The notes under the pieces were generated by a model. It had not been told where the DNA came from. It worked only from the letters and a program-made list of their open reading frames with translations, and made no database searches. A program made the position numbers and the translations under genes. A DNA stretch of 64,000 nt from Agapetus fuscipes (Eukaryota; Arthropoda; Insecta; Trichoptera; Glossosomatidae), in NCBI GenBank assembly GCA_951799405.1, contig OX637334.1:10292001-10356000 (forward strand), given 5' to 3'. Positions within the stretch are counted from its first letter, which is position 1; every line of letters starts with the position of its first letter. This document shows positions 1 to 11,997 of this stretch, one piece after another.

Positions 1-400
1 AGACTGCCGTCCTTAGCAGCCAATTACAAAATATTTTTTTCATCTTTTTCCTAGCAACCCGGCTGAGTAACATAACAACCTTGTCTATGTCAATTCATTT
101 TCTGATCTCATTTATACACTGGCGTCCTTGCTCTCCACGGGAATTCCCCACAAAGAAGAAAAAGAAGATTTAAAAATGGAAAATATAGATACGTAATTTA
201 CGCAGGTGAGATTGATCTCAATTTCAAGCCCAGAGAAGTTTCTAGATGACATGCAATCAAATATTTTGAACAATCTCATTTAAAATCGAAACCAATTTTT
301 AATAACAAAAACGCCCTTATTGGACTTCAATAAAGTTTTTTTTTGGTGTGCATGATTTGAGTAAGTAAAGTAAGATTATAGGTAATTTAAGAAAATAATT

Positions 401-592
401 TATAATTTAAGTCACAAAGATATGTAAGCATTTATGATTAAAAATAAATGCATGCCCACCAACGCGTAAACTCGCGCTATCACATGCTGCATGTGTACCT
501 ACACACTTACAAAATACACCATGCTGCTATTGTTGCCACTCCCTGGAACAGGGGAAGCACTGACAAAGTGAATCAATTTTTACAATACAGGG
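401..592 (-). repeat. LT repeat (LINE-tail SINE), diverged copy
   Basis: Reverse-strand match to the ~250-bp LT repeat that recurs about 25 times in the window: the diagnostic GCGCGA-type block, the CCTGGAACAGGGG block and the AAAGTGAA block are in order. It is diverged and lacks the 5' end of the unit. Confidence 0.7.
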
Positions 593-640
593 TAAAGTAT
601 AAACAATATACCTATTAAATTTGTCAAAAAAATACGATCT

Positions 641-890
641 ATAATCTTAATAATCTAAGTTGAAAAGATATATTAACATTTAAAATTTATATTAAATGAA
701 TTCTCACAAACAAACACGAGTAAGTTCGCGCTTAGAAATGCTGCTTTTGTACTTACAAATTTAATTAAATCCAAACCTCAAAAGAACATAAGCCATGAAA
801 CTTTTTTCAACCTTTCCTGAAACAGGGGTGGCATTGGTAAAGTGAACCTTTTTACAGTATGGCTGGTCAGCCTCATAAAAAGTCAAAGAA
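641..890 (-). repeat. LT repeat, near full length
   Basis: Nearly complete reverse-strand LT repeat, from the 3' tail (AATCTAAGTTG) to the 5' end (a degenerate AGTCAAGGAA). CCTGAAACAGGGGTGGCATT and the GGTCAGCCTCAT block are well kept. Confidence 0.8.
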
Positions 891-1179
891 ACAATATATG
901 TAATAAATCTATGTTATTTTAAGAAAACTGTAGCATTGTACACCAATCAAATATTTTTTAACTAACGAAAAAAACTTAGAATAAAAAAAGAACATTGCAT
1001 TGTCAATAAAAACTGTACATGTATTTGAATTGAATCCATTTCTAGATGGATATCGCCACCTTCTATGAATCACAGGTCATAATTATAATTTGAGCAGGTA
1101 GGCAAGCCGTGTGTTGGGCCTTCCCCTGACCCTGAAAGACCGGTCCACGCGCGACGAAGGTCCCGAAAGCCAGCCTCCC
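891..1179. other. upstream flank of the Gly/Tyr-rich gene
   Basis: No reading frame or repeat is recognised here. The last 100 bases are more GC-rich than their surroundings and lead into the TATA box, so this is the likely promoter-proximal region of the gene that follows. Confidence 0.3.
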
Positions 1180-1188
1180 TATATAAAA
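1180..1188 (+). promoter_or_regulatory. TATA box of Gly/Tyr-rich gene
   Basis: TATATAAAA lies about 105 bases upstream of the ATG at 1293, which leaves room for a start near 1205-1212 and a short 5' leader. Comparable TATA boxes precede the other secreted-protein genes in this window. Confidence 0.7.
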
Positions 1189-1292
1189 CGGCGGCATTAG
1201 TTGCATACGACAAACATTCGCATTTGGGCCATTGAGTCGTAAACAAATTTCAAGTTTTTTGATAAGTTTCGTTAGTGAAGTTTTAAGCCAAA

Positions 1293-2517
1293 ATGAAGGG
1301 ATTTTTGCAAGTGAGTATTAATAAAAATTTCGGTGCTTCTATTTAAAAAAAACACACACTCATCTTATTTCACAAAGTTGTACCATTTTCATTGTTTTTT
1401 AAATGTTTCGTACGTTATTTTTCTTCACAATCATATAATTCAAGTGACAGATTGTTTATTTTTAGATTTTTTTTGTAACTTTAAAGTAAATTGGAAACTG
1501 TAACTGACATTTGTACGTGGGTAGCTGTAAGAATGATCACTTATCCTGAAAAAATAATATGTTTTGAAAATTCCATCCCTTATTGTTTCAACAACTTTTT
1601 GAATATACAAATACAAGTACAAAGTTCCATTATTATAATCCTTTCTCAGTGTAAGATTTCGCCTGAGTTACAATGGTTCTTTTTAACATAAGGGTGATCA
1701 GCCTCTTGTGCAAATTTATAAAAATTATAGTTGAAACAATTTTAATCGCCGACCGCTATCATTGCAGGCCAACCACCATTTTTCGGTATTTTTATACATA
1801 TTTTCGGAGTCATTTTTTTTTTTGTATTAGTACACCTACATCAGAAGTTAAATCAATTTTTGGTACAAATATCGCACATCAATTTTATTTAGTAGATGTG
1901 AACAAATCATTTGAAAAAGAAAGAAACATTGTAAGAGGTTATTAAACTTATTATTTTTCATGCATTTCATCTATATCATATTTTTATTCCTCTTCTTCTT
2001 ATTTGCCCTATTGTTGTAAATCAGTGATAAGTCGCTTCGAATGTTGTAAGTCAGAATACTGAAAAACAACGAAAAATGAGTAACTTGCACACAACTGCGC
2101 AAGAACAATAATTGAACAGCGACACAAGCTGATAATGTTGAATTTCTTTTTACACGATAAAAACTGAGAATGTGCCGCGTCCTTGATATAAGGAAATTCA
2201 AATTTAGAATTTATCTTTTCCAGGTTTTCCTGCTGGCCGCCATCTTGGCTATTGCCACGTCTGCCCCAGCTCCTGCGCCTAAGCCCCTCATTGGATTCGG
2301 CGGTTTCGGCGGAGTCGGCCTGGGAGTAGGAGTGGGAGTGGGATTGGGAGGATTCGGCGGCGGATTTGGCGGATATCCTGGATACGGATACGGCCACGGT
2401 GGATACGGCCACGGAGGATACGGCGGTTATGGATATGGCGGAGGATATGGAGGCTATGGTGGATATGGAGGATACGGACACCATCACCATCATCACGGAT
2501 ACCACGGATACTATTAA
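1293..2517 (+). CDS. secreted Gly/Tyr-rich protein with His tail (cuticle or matrix type)
   Basis: Two coding exons: 1293-1310 and 2224-2517, joined at phase 0 (donor CAA|GTGAGT, acceptor TTTCCAG|G), giving 103 residues. The tiny first exon encodes MKGFLQ. With exon 2 it forms a signal peptide ending near ATSA (residue 20), followed by an Ala-Pro stretch. Residues ~28-55 are GFGG and GVGVG-type repeats, then GGYGGYG-type repeats, then six consecutive His and a GYHGYY end. There is no cysteine and no catalytic motif. A signal peptide interrupted by an intron is common in insect cuticle-protein genes. A donor (TTG|GTGAGT) 13 bases after the stop indicates a 3'UTR intron reaching the exon at 4955. 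Role inferred: structural extracellular protein; a glycine-rich antimicrobial peptide is an alternative. Confidence 0.85.
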
Positions 2518-2790
2518 ACATACATAATTGGTGAGTTTTACTTTATTTCACGTAACCCAAAATTAAGTTCAGACTGATAGTCTTGCTGAAAAGAAATCCA
2601 CAAAATCAAAAACATATCTCTGCATCATAGACTCTGCATATAATTATGTAAAAGCAATTGAACAGCGACACAAGTTCTCAATGTTTCTTTTCTTTCAATT
2701 CGATAATCAAACTTAAAATATGTCACGGTGTTGATGTTTTGTTTCATCAAGGATGGTTATAGCATTATAGAAATTAATTTTTGAGAGTGA

Positions 2791-3087
2791 TCCTTGACTG
2801 ATAGGTTGGTATGCGACTGACCACCCATACTGTAAAAAATGGTTCACTTTGCCAATGTCACCCCTGCTTCAGGGAAGGTCGGCAAGAGTTGCAGGGCTTA
2901 TGGCTTATTTGGCTTATTATATTATATTATTATATTATGGCTTATTTGAGATTGGGTTTTTTATATTGTAGGTCCACATGCGGCATGTGTAAGCGCGAAA
3001 TTATGCATGTCAGCTTGTGGGAATGCATTTAATATGAATCTCAAATGATACATATCTTTGCAGCTTAGATTTAGATTCAGATTAGAT
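2791..3087 (+). repeat. LT repeat, full length
   Basis: Starts at the shared 5' end TCCTTGACTGATAGGTTGG and ends in TTAGATTTAGATTCAGATT. An internal expansion of GGCTTATT/TATTATA units at about 2900-2945 makes this copy longer than the others. Confidence 0.9.
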
Positions 3088-4014
3088 ATTTTCTGAGTGA
3101 ATCATAAATCAAGCATTGATTAATCAAGTTACGACATTAGTCTTGCCGATAAAATTCCATAAAATCAGAGCGATAGGTCTGCACACAACTCGTGCGCTTT
3201 ACTCTCATCGTCTTCTTTAGTCAATACCTTATTCAAGAAGTGGTTTTCCACGAGCGGCAAACGACTCAAATCATGGAAGTATCATGTTTTTCGGAGACCT
3301 CTTGTTTAGGATTTTACTTCGGATGTGTTCCTAAAGAAGGTGCTACGACTAGATACGTCTTATTGAGTGCCCTTAGTCAAAGAGCAATCAAACAACGTCA
3401 CAAATGGTAAATGTTTCTCTTTTTCAACACGGCAACAATGCTAGAAATATTCCGCGTGTCGTTGTATTTACTTCAAACAATTTTGAAAATAAAATAACCA
3501 CATATTTTCGCGTGAAAAACATTAAATTATCATATAAATTATTTCTCAAGTATGTCAACGTAATCCGAAACTAGATTTTACAAAAAAAAATCATTCTGCA
3601 GGTTAATGACCTGCTTTTGATCTTCACATCTCAAACTTTTTCGAAATTTGAATTAAGTTTTTCTTCTTATTTTATCGCCTCTTCCATGAAAAATTGGCTA
3701 TCATCATGATTTTTATTTCAGCTTAGATTCTTTGTCAACAATAACATGTATTTTTTTTATTTTTGGTGAAATCGAGCACGAATGTCTTTGTATGACGAAA
3801 AAATTAAAACCAAAAAGTAGTAAGCTATTAGTTTAATTATATGGATTTAATGAAATATGCGTCACTCTAGCGGTCATGACGATGTCAAAACTACGTATGT
3901 ATAAGTACATATTTTTGACGTCAGCTAATTCAAACACCACGATTGTTTTCCAAATTTGAATGAGAATACCAAAGTATTGGTTTCAATTTTAATTTAAATC
4001 GTGCGAATAAAAGC

Positions 4015-4190
4015 GAGTGGCATGTACAAGTTTGCTCTTACACATGCTGCATGTATACCTACTTAAAAAATAAAATCAAACTTCACATGGACATAAACGT
4101 TTTAACTCCTGCCGCATTTCCCTGTAAACGGGTTGGTTTTGGACAAAATTAACCAATTAGTTACAGCTTGGGGTCAGCCTTATACAAAAC
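4015..4190 (-). repeat. LT repeat, diverged fragment
   Basis: Reverse-strand fragment recognised by the ACACATGCTGCATGT block, the TCCTGCCGCATTTCCCTG block and GGGGTCAGCCT. It is strongly diverged, so it is an old copy. Confidence 0.55.
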
Positions 4191-4749
4191 TATTAGTTCG
4201 CGTAAATACAAGATCGAGGGGAGCTCACGCAATGCTTATACTTGGGGTACTTAACATTTATGAATCTTTGCAACTTAGATTAATTATCTTTTAAAAGTTA
4301 TGTAAAATAAATATTAATGATTCTTATCATTTTGAGATTCATTGAGACTGAGTCTTGAATAAATTAAAAATAAGTATTAGTGCTGTTTGAGTTTTATTGA
4401 AAACAAGATTTTTATTATAAAAAAAAACAGCATTTAAATCCACATTTTATTTTAAATGTACCAACTAAATGTTATTCTTTTGGTTTTTATAAATTAAAAA
4501 TCAAAAACTCGTTTACGTTCCTACAATAAATTATATTGTGTTAAAAAATTCGGAAAATACAGACGAAAACTAGTTTTCAACATAATATATTATGTTCAGT
4601 AAAAACACGTTTATTTTTTTTTTTTATTTTTTTTTAAAGAATTAACATAATATTTGATAGTGTGCTTCCGTATACTTTTAATGCCAAACGATTATTTCCA
4701 AATATTTTCATATACTTACTTACATAATATTACATAGTGTTAAAAATTA

Positions 4750-4805
4750 GGCTGATTTATTTGGTGAGCGCTGTTTTTGTGTGTATCACACCTCAAGAAC
4801 CCTCA
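4750..4805 (-). repeat. 3' end of 5S/tRNA SINE (tail type I)
   Basis: GCTGATTTATTTGGTGAGCG followed by CACACCTCAAGA matches the terminal 55 bases of the SINE copies at 35049-35383 and 59874-60290, in reverse orientation. Confidence 0.7.
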
Positions 4806-4954
4806 ATATTGTTACCTATTACTAAGAAAACAATATCCACAGAAACATAAGCCATTGATTTTTTATACAATGTTTTATCTTTGCAAATAAGATAATTATC
4901 TACTTCATATTTTTTACTTATAAAATTAATTTCTTTTCTTATATTTTGTTTCAG

Positions 4955-5090
4955 TTGAAGAACGTCTGGTCATTCAAATTCCATGCTGATTTTTTTCAAG
5001 AAAAATCATCTACGGAAGATTAACAATTAAGTTTTTATTTATTTTAATTTAAGACATATTTTTTGTAAATAAATAAAATAAGCTCAATAT
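4955..5090 (+). other. 3'UTR terminal exon with polyadenylation signals
   Basis: After the acceptor TTTCAG at 4951-4954 comes a short non-coding exon with two overlapping AATAAA signals (5068-5073 and 5072-5077). It is placed as the last exon of the Gly/Tyr-rich gene from the donor just after its stop codon. The link needs a transcript. Confidence 0.45.
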
Positions 5091-5300
5091 AATATTTTTA
5101 TTTTCTAAAATAATACGATGGAAAATTATGCCGTCACAAGGATAGTTCCTAGAAAAAAAAAGGCAAACGTTTTTTTATTGATTGCTTAGGCCCTGGTCAC
5201 ATAGATCTGTGATGTTTGCCCGCCATGAAATAAAAAAACTAATTTTGAATTTTATACTGAGTCTATTCTTTAAAAAAATAGGAACACTGTTGTGATGGTC

Positions 5301-5560
5301 TAATCTAAACCTAAATCTAAGCTGCAAAGATATATACCTACCATTTAAGATTCATATTAAACGCATTCCCACAAGCAGACATGTATAATTTCGCGCTAAC
5401 ACATGCCGCACGTGGACCTACAATATAAAAACCCAATCTCAAATGAACATAAGTCCTGCAACTCTTGCCGACTTTTCCTCAAACAGAGATGAAATTCGCA
5501 TGGTGAACCATTTCTTACAGTATGGGTGGACAGCCACATACTAACCTATTAGTCAAGGAA
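5301..5560 (-). repeat. LT repeat, full length
   Basis: Full reverse-strand unit from TAATCTAAACCTAAATCTAA to AGTCAAGGAA. It belongs to the subfamily with AATTTCGCGC and CATGCCGCACGTGG. Confidence 0.9.
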
Positions 5561-5576
5561 ATTATTTTGTTTAGTT

Positions 5577-5757
5577 CTATAATCTAAGTTGCAAAGATAC
5601 ATACCATTTGAGATTCATATTGAATGCATTACCACAAGCACACATTTATAAGTTCATAACATAAGCCCTGCATTTCTTGCCGACTTTCCCTGAAACAAGG
5701 GTGACATTGGAAAAGTGAACCATTTTTTACAGTATGGGTGGTTAGCCTCATACCAAT
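5577..5757 (-). repeat. LT repeat with internal deletion
   Basis: Second LT copy, 16 bases after the previous one and in the same orientation. About 60 bases of the central GCGCGA...TAAAATCC part are missing. Confidence 0.85.
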
Positions 5758-5760
5758 GGT

Positions 5761-6306
5761 AGGGCCTACAAATTGATAAAATCAATGAACATTAAACCTT
5801 TCTCATAAAGCTAACTTCATATTGAACTACCTATCAAAAGTGACGTTTTATACTACGGTGATTGCAGTTACGATTTTCACTGGTTCCGTATGATATGATG
5901 CGCTTAGCAAAATGAACAGGACCAAAATAAATATTTTAAAATTTAAAATAACTAGGTACTTACCTAACACAATAAATTCATATTATGTATTTATGTGAAT
6001 GGCAACACTGGAAGATAAAGTAAAGACAATAATTTTGACAGCCATAAAAAGTTCAACAATAACGATTTCAAATAACTTCGTCAAAGTATGAAAATAGAAA
6101 AGTATTTTGAAAAACAAATTACCTGAGTTTTATCAAGACGTTGGATGTAATTCAGCAACTTATATACAAATGAGAAGGCTACATTGGCTGGATAAAATAA
6201 AGTGAATAACCTTCGAAGATAGTTGAGATGACAGACCCTGAAGGACGCAGGCGGCAGGAAGACCCAGAGTAAGATGGTTGAATTGTCGCTCAGTAGAAGG
6301 ATGTGT
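5761..6306. other. unassigned; LINE coding relic at its right end
   Basis: Nothing is recognised up to ~6170. From ~6236 one plus-strand frame reads GRPRVRWLN after a basic stretch, like the C-terminal tail of non-LTR retrotransposon ORF2 proteins. The frame is short and broken. The 5S/tRNA SINE at 6307 follows directly. Confidence 0.35.
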
Positions 6307-6760
6307 CAACGACGATACCATGTTAAAAGCATGGGTTCTCATCAGATAACCGAAGTTAAGCAACATTGGGCGCGGTTGCTACTGGGATGGGTTACCGCTT
6401 AGGTACACCGCGTGTCGTTGGCATTCTTGACCGGTCCGTAGTCCAGTGGCTGCACTTCGGACTCGTAAATGGAAGGTTGTGGATTCGGATCCCGGCGGAG
6501 CACCAAAAAAAATTACCATTGATATTTCCAAATATGCGCTCTTCGCTGGGTTGAAAGAATTCATAAAACCTTTACCAAAGACCGGTCACTAAAGGTTCAT
6601 CCAGCCTCACAGCAACTGGGTCTTGCTTGAGTATTGGCGCTTTGAAGCGACGCCCAAGCTCGTAGACCTCTGCGCCACTAAGTAGAACAAATGGCATAGA
6701 CCCCTATAGTCTCTAGAATCTAGGGAGTCTCCCGCACAGGATTTCTTAAAAAAAAAAATG
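6307..6760 (+). repeat. 5S rRNA/tRNA composite SINE, complete (tail type II)
   Basis: Positions 6307-6427 match 5S rRNA: ACCGAAGTTAAGCAACATTG, then GGGATGGGTTACCGC, ending CACCGCGTGTCGTTGGCA. A tRNA-like head follows at ~6430-6515 with A-box-like TAGTCCAGTGG and B-box-like GGATTCGGATCCC. The body has CAGCAACTGGGTCTTGCTTG and the unit ends GTCTCCCGCACAGGATTTC plus an A run. It is not a functional 5S gene because it diverges in the first third and is fused to the SINE body. Confidence 0.85.
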
Positions 6761-8814
6761 TGGCTCGAGGAGTCACAAGAAAAGGATTAATAATAATTAG
6801 ACAATGTTTAAACTTTCGTTTTGTGATAAATCACTGCAAGAGAGAATAGAAAAGAATAAGATCATTATCAGTATTCAGTGTAACATGAGACTGATTCCCA
6901 TAACTCCAATATTTTGATATATTTTTTACAGTAACGGCCGTTGCACACAGCACAAATTCTGTCTATGATTGTGGATGGTATCGCCAAACAAACTATGTGA
7001 AAGATTTTATTCATCCCCATACATTACTCATAGACAAGAATTACTTAATGATTGTTAAGTTCAAGACTACCCCGCTACAAGCATTATTTTGTTATTTGAA
7101 AGCAAAACAAAAAGTTTCGTGCCTTATTTTTTATGTCCAGTAATAATGCCAAGTTATCCCATGCTCTCCATAGGGAATAGCAATTACTCAGTATTTGAAT
7201 ATTCTTTTCTAAAATTACTTAGCATCTCTAAAACTTACACATTACAATATGTGGCTATTCTTTTTATATTAATCTTAAATACTAATATTTCTGTGCAACT
7301 TAGATTAGTTACGTTTAGATTATAAATATTATAAAACTTTGACCTTATAGCTGATACAAAGAAAAATAGTTGGTGCATCATAAATTGTTTTTTTAAGGTA
7401 TTGTGATTAGTGAATTCAAAAGAGCTGTAGACTTTTATTAGAAAACCATCAAACAACCACACCCTCTTCCATATGGTGTGGCTAGTGATACCAAATGGCC
7501 CTGTATAAAATTGTACAATTATTATTAAGAAATGTGTGACTCATCTGAAAAAGGACTCCTTATGCCAAACTTTTTTATTTTTCTACTATTTCAATATCAT
7601 ATTTTTTTCTACATCTTTAAAAAATGTACGCACTACTGATACTTCGCTCCCCCAGTTCTTGTTTACTGTATACGCCAATCTTGGCAAATATGACTTTTTG
7701 ATGCAGTTGTCTTAAGAATAAAATTCTACACAATCTGAGCTAAAAAAAATACGTATTTGTCTTCAAATGTGCGAGTTATTCAACATTTTCACAGACGATA
7801 TTCTGTGTTCGAAATTTCAACTCAGTGCTTGTTTACTGGATACGCCACAAACGCTGATACGCATGCGTGGCTGACGAGTGGCTGCCGTATCTGCCAATCA
7901 CAGACGCGCGTGGGTGTGACGTCACACCTAAACATCGTTTTTTAACCGTAGCCCGCTCGGAATTTTGAGATGAATATTTAAGTTTTCAAGGGATTCCTGC
8001 ATAGAGTTATAAAGGTATAGAGATGAAGTCCAGGCCAAAATAATGTCCCCTTTTTTTTGGACTGAAGCGCTGAACCTCGATCCGCGTGCAATTTGTAATG
8101 CTCGGTTTTGGTCTCATTATTTCTCCAGCGCTCGGATCGTGAACATCTCGTTAAAAGTGGTTTTCTGTGTGAAAGGGCGCAAAAATAGGTCCGAAAAAGT
8201 AAAATAAATGGATGAAATCACATTTCACATGTAAATTTATGTTTTTAATACGCTAATTAGAGTTTTATTTATATTTTGTACGAATTATTGACAGGCGCGT
8301 GCTAGAAGAGTGCGTCTACTTTAAAGATAGTGTTCTACCGTGTGAAAGAAAGGGACAACAGCGCCCAGGGCTGTACTCGAAATAATCGAGCCTCTTGAAA
8401 AATATTTTCCACTGACTACTAAAAAACAAAGTGGCACAAAAATGATAATTTTAGGAATTCTTCGACTAATAAATGGAATATATTTACAAAAAAAATGAGG
8501 CTTAATACGGTATACTCTTGCAAAAGTCGCTATGATATTTGACAGTTCAAATTATAACAACTCAAATTATACGAAACTTAGCGAGTTTTGAAATAGTACA
8601 ATAAAATACAGAATAACATTTTTTTAAATCCAATGCAACGACAGCCATTGCAAAAAAAACTTTTTTTTAAACTAAGAGTAGTGTGCAAGTGGATTCCTCG
8701 ATTATTTCATCTAAATTAATGTGGTTACAATTTTAAACGAGTCGTATTATTTTTAAAATTAAAATAATAAAATCTTTAATTGATGAGGCATTCACTTTGT
8801 AACCTTTCTATATT
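6761..8814. other. intergenic, no gene recognised
   Basis: No convincing reading frame, RNA gene or known repeat. Two direct copies of a 25-bp motif (CTTGTTTACTG followed by ATACGCCA) lie at 7653-7677 and 7823-7847, and the same motif recurs in inverse orientation near 13.55 and 13.83 kb. The open frames here lack codon bias, introns or domains. Confidence 0.3.
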
Positions 8815-8897
8815 CTACAATCTAAGTTGCAAATATATATTTACATTAAAAACTCATATCAAATGCATACCCACAAACCAAAAAGTGCAGTTCACGC

Positions 8898-10171
8898 TAG
8901 GGCATGGATACCGGTATACCGACTGTTATTTTCGGTATTTTGAAACCGGTATTTGAGGATAAAATACCGGTACATATTTCGGTTTTTCGTAAAAAAATAT
9001 CAATTATTATTGCAAAGGTGTTTAAAAACTATGCAGAACGCTCGATTTATATGGTTCACAGTGTTGTTCATACTTCAGATGAGTTTTCATATGAGACGAA
9101 TCACGATTATTAGAAAAAATCATCACAATATCAACTACGCAAAATTCTGCATGCTTAATAGTATCTAGTTGGTATTTAATGATATCGCTTTCAGTTGTTC
9201 GTCTAATGTTTTACTTCTACAATTAACTGCTACCGGCACGCGCGCACGCTCGAACACAACACAAGACGATACGTAAGTACGTAAGCGCTATATCATACAT
9301 CTTTCTCTCTCTCTCATACATTGGATTAGTATTAAACCTCTCGCACGGTTCTTTTTGGGCATCCGGGCACTATGGTCTACGCTCCACCCCTCCCTCAATC
9401 TATGACCACAAATCAAAACAGATCCCAGGTTGGCCAGATCGGAGAGGAAGAAGAAGATAATATTCAAACATTGATTCGTATTGAAATGACATTGTATGAA
9501 AATGGAGGTACTAGAGGCAGATTTTTGGACGTAGCTTACAAGTACCTCTTAAGCATTCCACCGACGAGCGTTGAGTCAGAAAGGGCATTTTCAGCTGTAA
9601 GTTACATTATGTAACAAAATAAGATCATCTCTCAACGACGCAAGTTTGGACGCGTTATGTTTTCTTCGCACGATTTTCCAACAAACGCGATCTGACTAAA
9701 AAATAAACTTAAGTTAATTGCGCCTGCGCCTATATTTTGGTTTATTTAAGAAAATAAAACAATTTGATTTTGTTTTAACTTATGTACGCTATATAGGAAA
9801 TTCTCGTTGCACGATTTCATATAATTAGAGAGTAAGACTGATTTTAATACCAATGTGATTGTGATGTTTGTGCCTTTAAAACAACTTAAATAATTCTTGG
9901 ATCCAATAACGTATTTTATTTAATATTACCTTAACTATAATAACTCAATAAATGATTTTTACTGAGTTGATCAATAGTTCGAGTGTTTTTGACAAATAGC
10001 TTAGAAAACTGCTTTAATGACTTACTTATCGTTTTTGGCATCATTTAACCAGTAATTAGCAGTATTTAATAAAATACCGAAAAAATACCGAAATTTCGGT
10101 ATACCGGTATTGGAAATTTCAATATCGGTATCAATACCGGTATGAAAATTATTCCGGTATTCCATGCCCTA
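8898..10171 (+). mobile_element. hAT-family DNA transposon, internally deleted (1,274 bp)
   Basis: The termini are inverted: TAGGGCATGGATACCGG at the left and CCGGTATTCCATGCCCTA at the right, that is TAGGGCATGGA inverted repeats. The flanks are an 8-bp target duplication with one mismatch (GTTCACGC, 8890-8897; GTTCGCGC, 10172-10179), which is the hAT length. Subterminal zones hold many ACCGGTAT/TACCGAAATTTCGGTA palindromes. It carries a relic of the transposase C-terminal dimerisation domain and lacks the catalytic core, so it is non-autonomous. It sits inside an LT repeat, so it is younger than that copy. Confidence 0.9.
9372..9711 (+). pseudogene. hAT transposase C-terminal relic
   Basis: Open from 9372 to 9614, with YLLSIPPTSVESERAFSAVS, the signature of the hAT dimerisation domain in which S-ERAFS is nearly invariant. 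A TAA follows SYIM at ~9612, but the same frame continues as NKIRSSLNDASLDALCFLR, the usual end of the domain, to ~9694. A premature stop therefore cuts a recognisable domain. The upstream part, including the DDE-type catalytic regions, is missing. Confidence 0.8.
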
Positions 10172-10303
10172 GTTCGCGCTTACAATTAATGCTGAATGCT
10201 TATAAATGAAATCCTAGCCTTAAATGAAACAGGGGTGACATTGGCAAAGTGAACCATTTTTTACAGTATGGGTGGTCAGCCTCATACCCTATAAGTCACG
10301 GAA

Positions 10304-11460
10304 ATTTGTTTTTTTAGTATTAAAATTAAATCATGTTTTCGAAATTGGTTGTACATTAATAAATTTGACTCGTCCTGTAACCATATACAACTTATATTTT
10401 GATTTTTCATAATTAAATATTAAAATATTTTTTTGTTTTATTATGTATTCTTACCCTGAATCGGCTCTGGTAACCATTTTTTGCAAGAGCCATGTTTTAC
10501 CGTTATTCTCGTAAAAGGTCTGTACATACATGTATGGTTTTTAAGTGATTTAATATTATTGTTCACACCCATAACAAGAAAAAATCATGTTATGTATGGT
10601 GCTTTACACTATCACAAAAATAATATTTCGTAGCATCCATTGGTTTCATCCTGTGGGCAGAGCGAGACAAAAGTATATTTACCTCGCTCGTAATGTTTAA
10701 ACGAGCTATTAGATGAACAATAAAGCTTTAAACACAAGAGTGCACGGCTGAAGATGCAAAAAAAAAAAAATTGTGCACTACAAGTTTATACCTATTTGTG
10801 ATAAATCTTGTACTTTCGTTAATTTACTCTCGTTGAGTTGGGTCCATATTTGTATGCTCCTTTTGTAGGAGACACGCGGTCTATTTATTTGTAAGTCAAT
10901 GGATTCCTGAGATAAATCCTTTGAAAATTATAGTTCATAGGAAGAAAAACATCTCCCGACCATCTGCAAAAACAATTTCTGCCATTGCATTGTTCAATGT
11001 GAACGGTTAGTCGATTATATGTTGAAATGAACGTAATGGCATTTTAACATACAGGTTGCTACATTTTTAGTTCGTGAAACAGTAGGTAATTATTAATAGA
11101 CAATAATTGCCATACGAGATTACAAAATGCTTAATTAGACACGTACGTGGATAACTTACAGTATATTTTTGGTACCACGACAAAATGCCCACCGATAAAT
11201 GTCCCAAGACATAATGTCCCGTCCGTCCGTATATGTATGTATACATGTACCAGCCGAAATTACAGATCATATTCTATTTTCATAAAAATTTAATATAATC
11301 TGAACAAGTATTTATGTATATATGTAACTGTAACTGTAATTCTGTCGCCATTCCGCTAGGGGTGGCCAGAGCCTCTGCAGAGCTGCCTCCATTTCTTCTT
11401 ATTCTGCCTATCCTTACTGAAAATTGAAATTGATGTTAAATTTAAAATTAAAATCAACAA
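10304..11460. other. intergenic, no gene recognised
   Basis: AT-rich, without a supported gene. At 11195-11275 a stretch with GTCCGTCCGTATATGTATG and CCAGCCGAAATTACAGATC resembles the inner arm of the hairpin element at 12576-13232, so it is probably a fragment of the same family. ATTCCGCTAGGGGTGGCCAG at ~11350 looks repeat-derived but was not identified. Confidence 0.3.
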
Positions 11461-11588
11461 AATCTCACATGAACATAAACCTTGCAACTCCTGTCACATA
11501 TCCGTAAAATCAGGGTGGCGTAAGCAAAAGCGAACCTATTTTTTCATCATGGGGGGTCAGCCTCATACCAACCTATCAGGCAAGGAGC
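11461..11588 (-). repeat. LT repeat, 5' half
   Basis: Reverse-strand 5' half with the shared end (CAACCTATCAGGCAAGGAG) and CTCATACC. The tail half is missing. Confidence 0.75.
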
Positions 11589-11899
11589 ATCATTAGCAAA
11601 CATCAAAACATTGAAACGTATAAAAATGTTCCATCTTTCAATAACGTAGTTCACGCACTATTTGGAAATTCAAAATAAAAACAGACTTACTTTCGTAAAC
11701 ATTTTATACAAGAGATAGAAAGCTACAACTTTTGTCCTAAAAAAACATATTTTCTGATATATAATTGATGTTTTCTTCAAAATAATAAAAAAAAATGCAC
11801 AGAATCTGCACTCGACTTTCTTGCATAAATTAACTCACTGTATGACGAATTTAAAGCTAGAATCATTTGCCAGTTTATGCTGTTTCAAGAAAAAAAAAA

Positions 11900-11988
11900 G
11901 ATTATTTGGTGAGCGCCGTTTTGTGTGAATCACACCTCAAGAGCCCTCTGCGAGGTTGGTCGTCTCTGAAAAAAACGCCAATTACACA
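11900..11988 (-). repeat. 5S/tRNA SINE 3' fragment (tail type I)
   Basis: GATTATTTGGTGAGCGCCG, CACACCTCAAGAGCCCTCTG and CGCCAATTACACAAG follow the order of the SINE 3' end at 35049, in reverse orientation. Confidence 0.75.
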
Positions 11989-11997
11989 AGAAAGAAC

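Larger units (their letters stand above)
2531..4954 (+). other. probable 3'UTR intron of the Gly/Tyr-rich gene
   Basis: It starts GTGAGTTTT and ends TTTTGTTTCAG. It contains an LT repeat at 2791-3087, a diverged LT repeat near 4015-4190 and a SINE 3' fragment at 4750-4805. No other coding sequence is recognised; the open frame at 3192-3410 has no recognisable features. The stop codon lies only 13 bases before the junction, so nonsense-mediated decay is not expected. Confidence 0.5.
8815..10303 (-). repeat. LT repeat split by a hAT element
   Basis: The tail half of a reverse-strand LT repeat (8815-8897) and its head half (10172-10303, ending CTATAAGTCACGG) are separated by the hAT element at 8898-10171. 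Removing the insert and one 8-bp target duplication restores a continuous unit. Confidence 0.9.

Noticed and set aside
2008..2505. 165-codon minus-strand frame opposite the Gly/Tyr-rich gene
   Set aside because: It is the antisense shadow of the GGA/GGC/TAC repeats. It has no splice or promoter context, and the plus-strand gene has a TATA box, signal peptide and splice sites.
6307..6427. 5S rRNA gene
   Set aside because: The 5S-like sequence is diverged in its first third and continues directly into a tRNA-like SINE body. A second copy with the same fusion exists at 59874.
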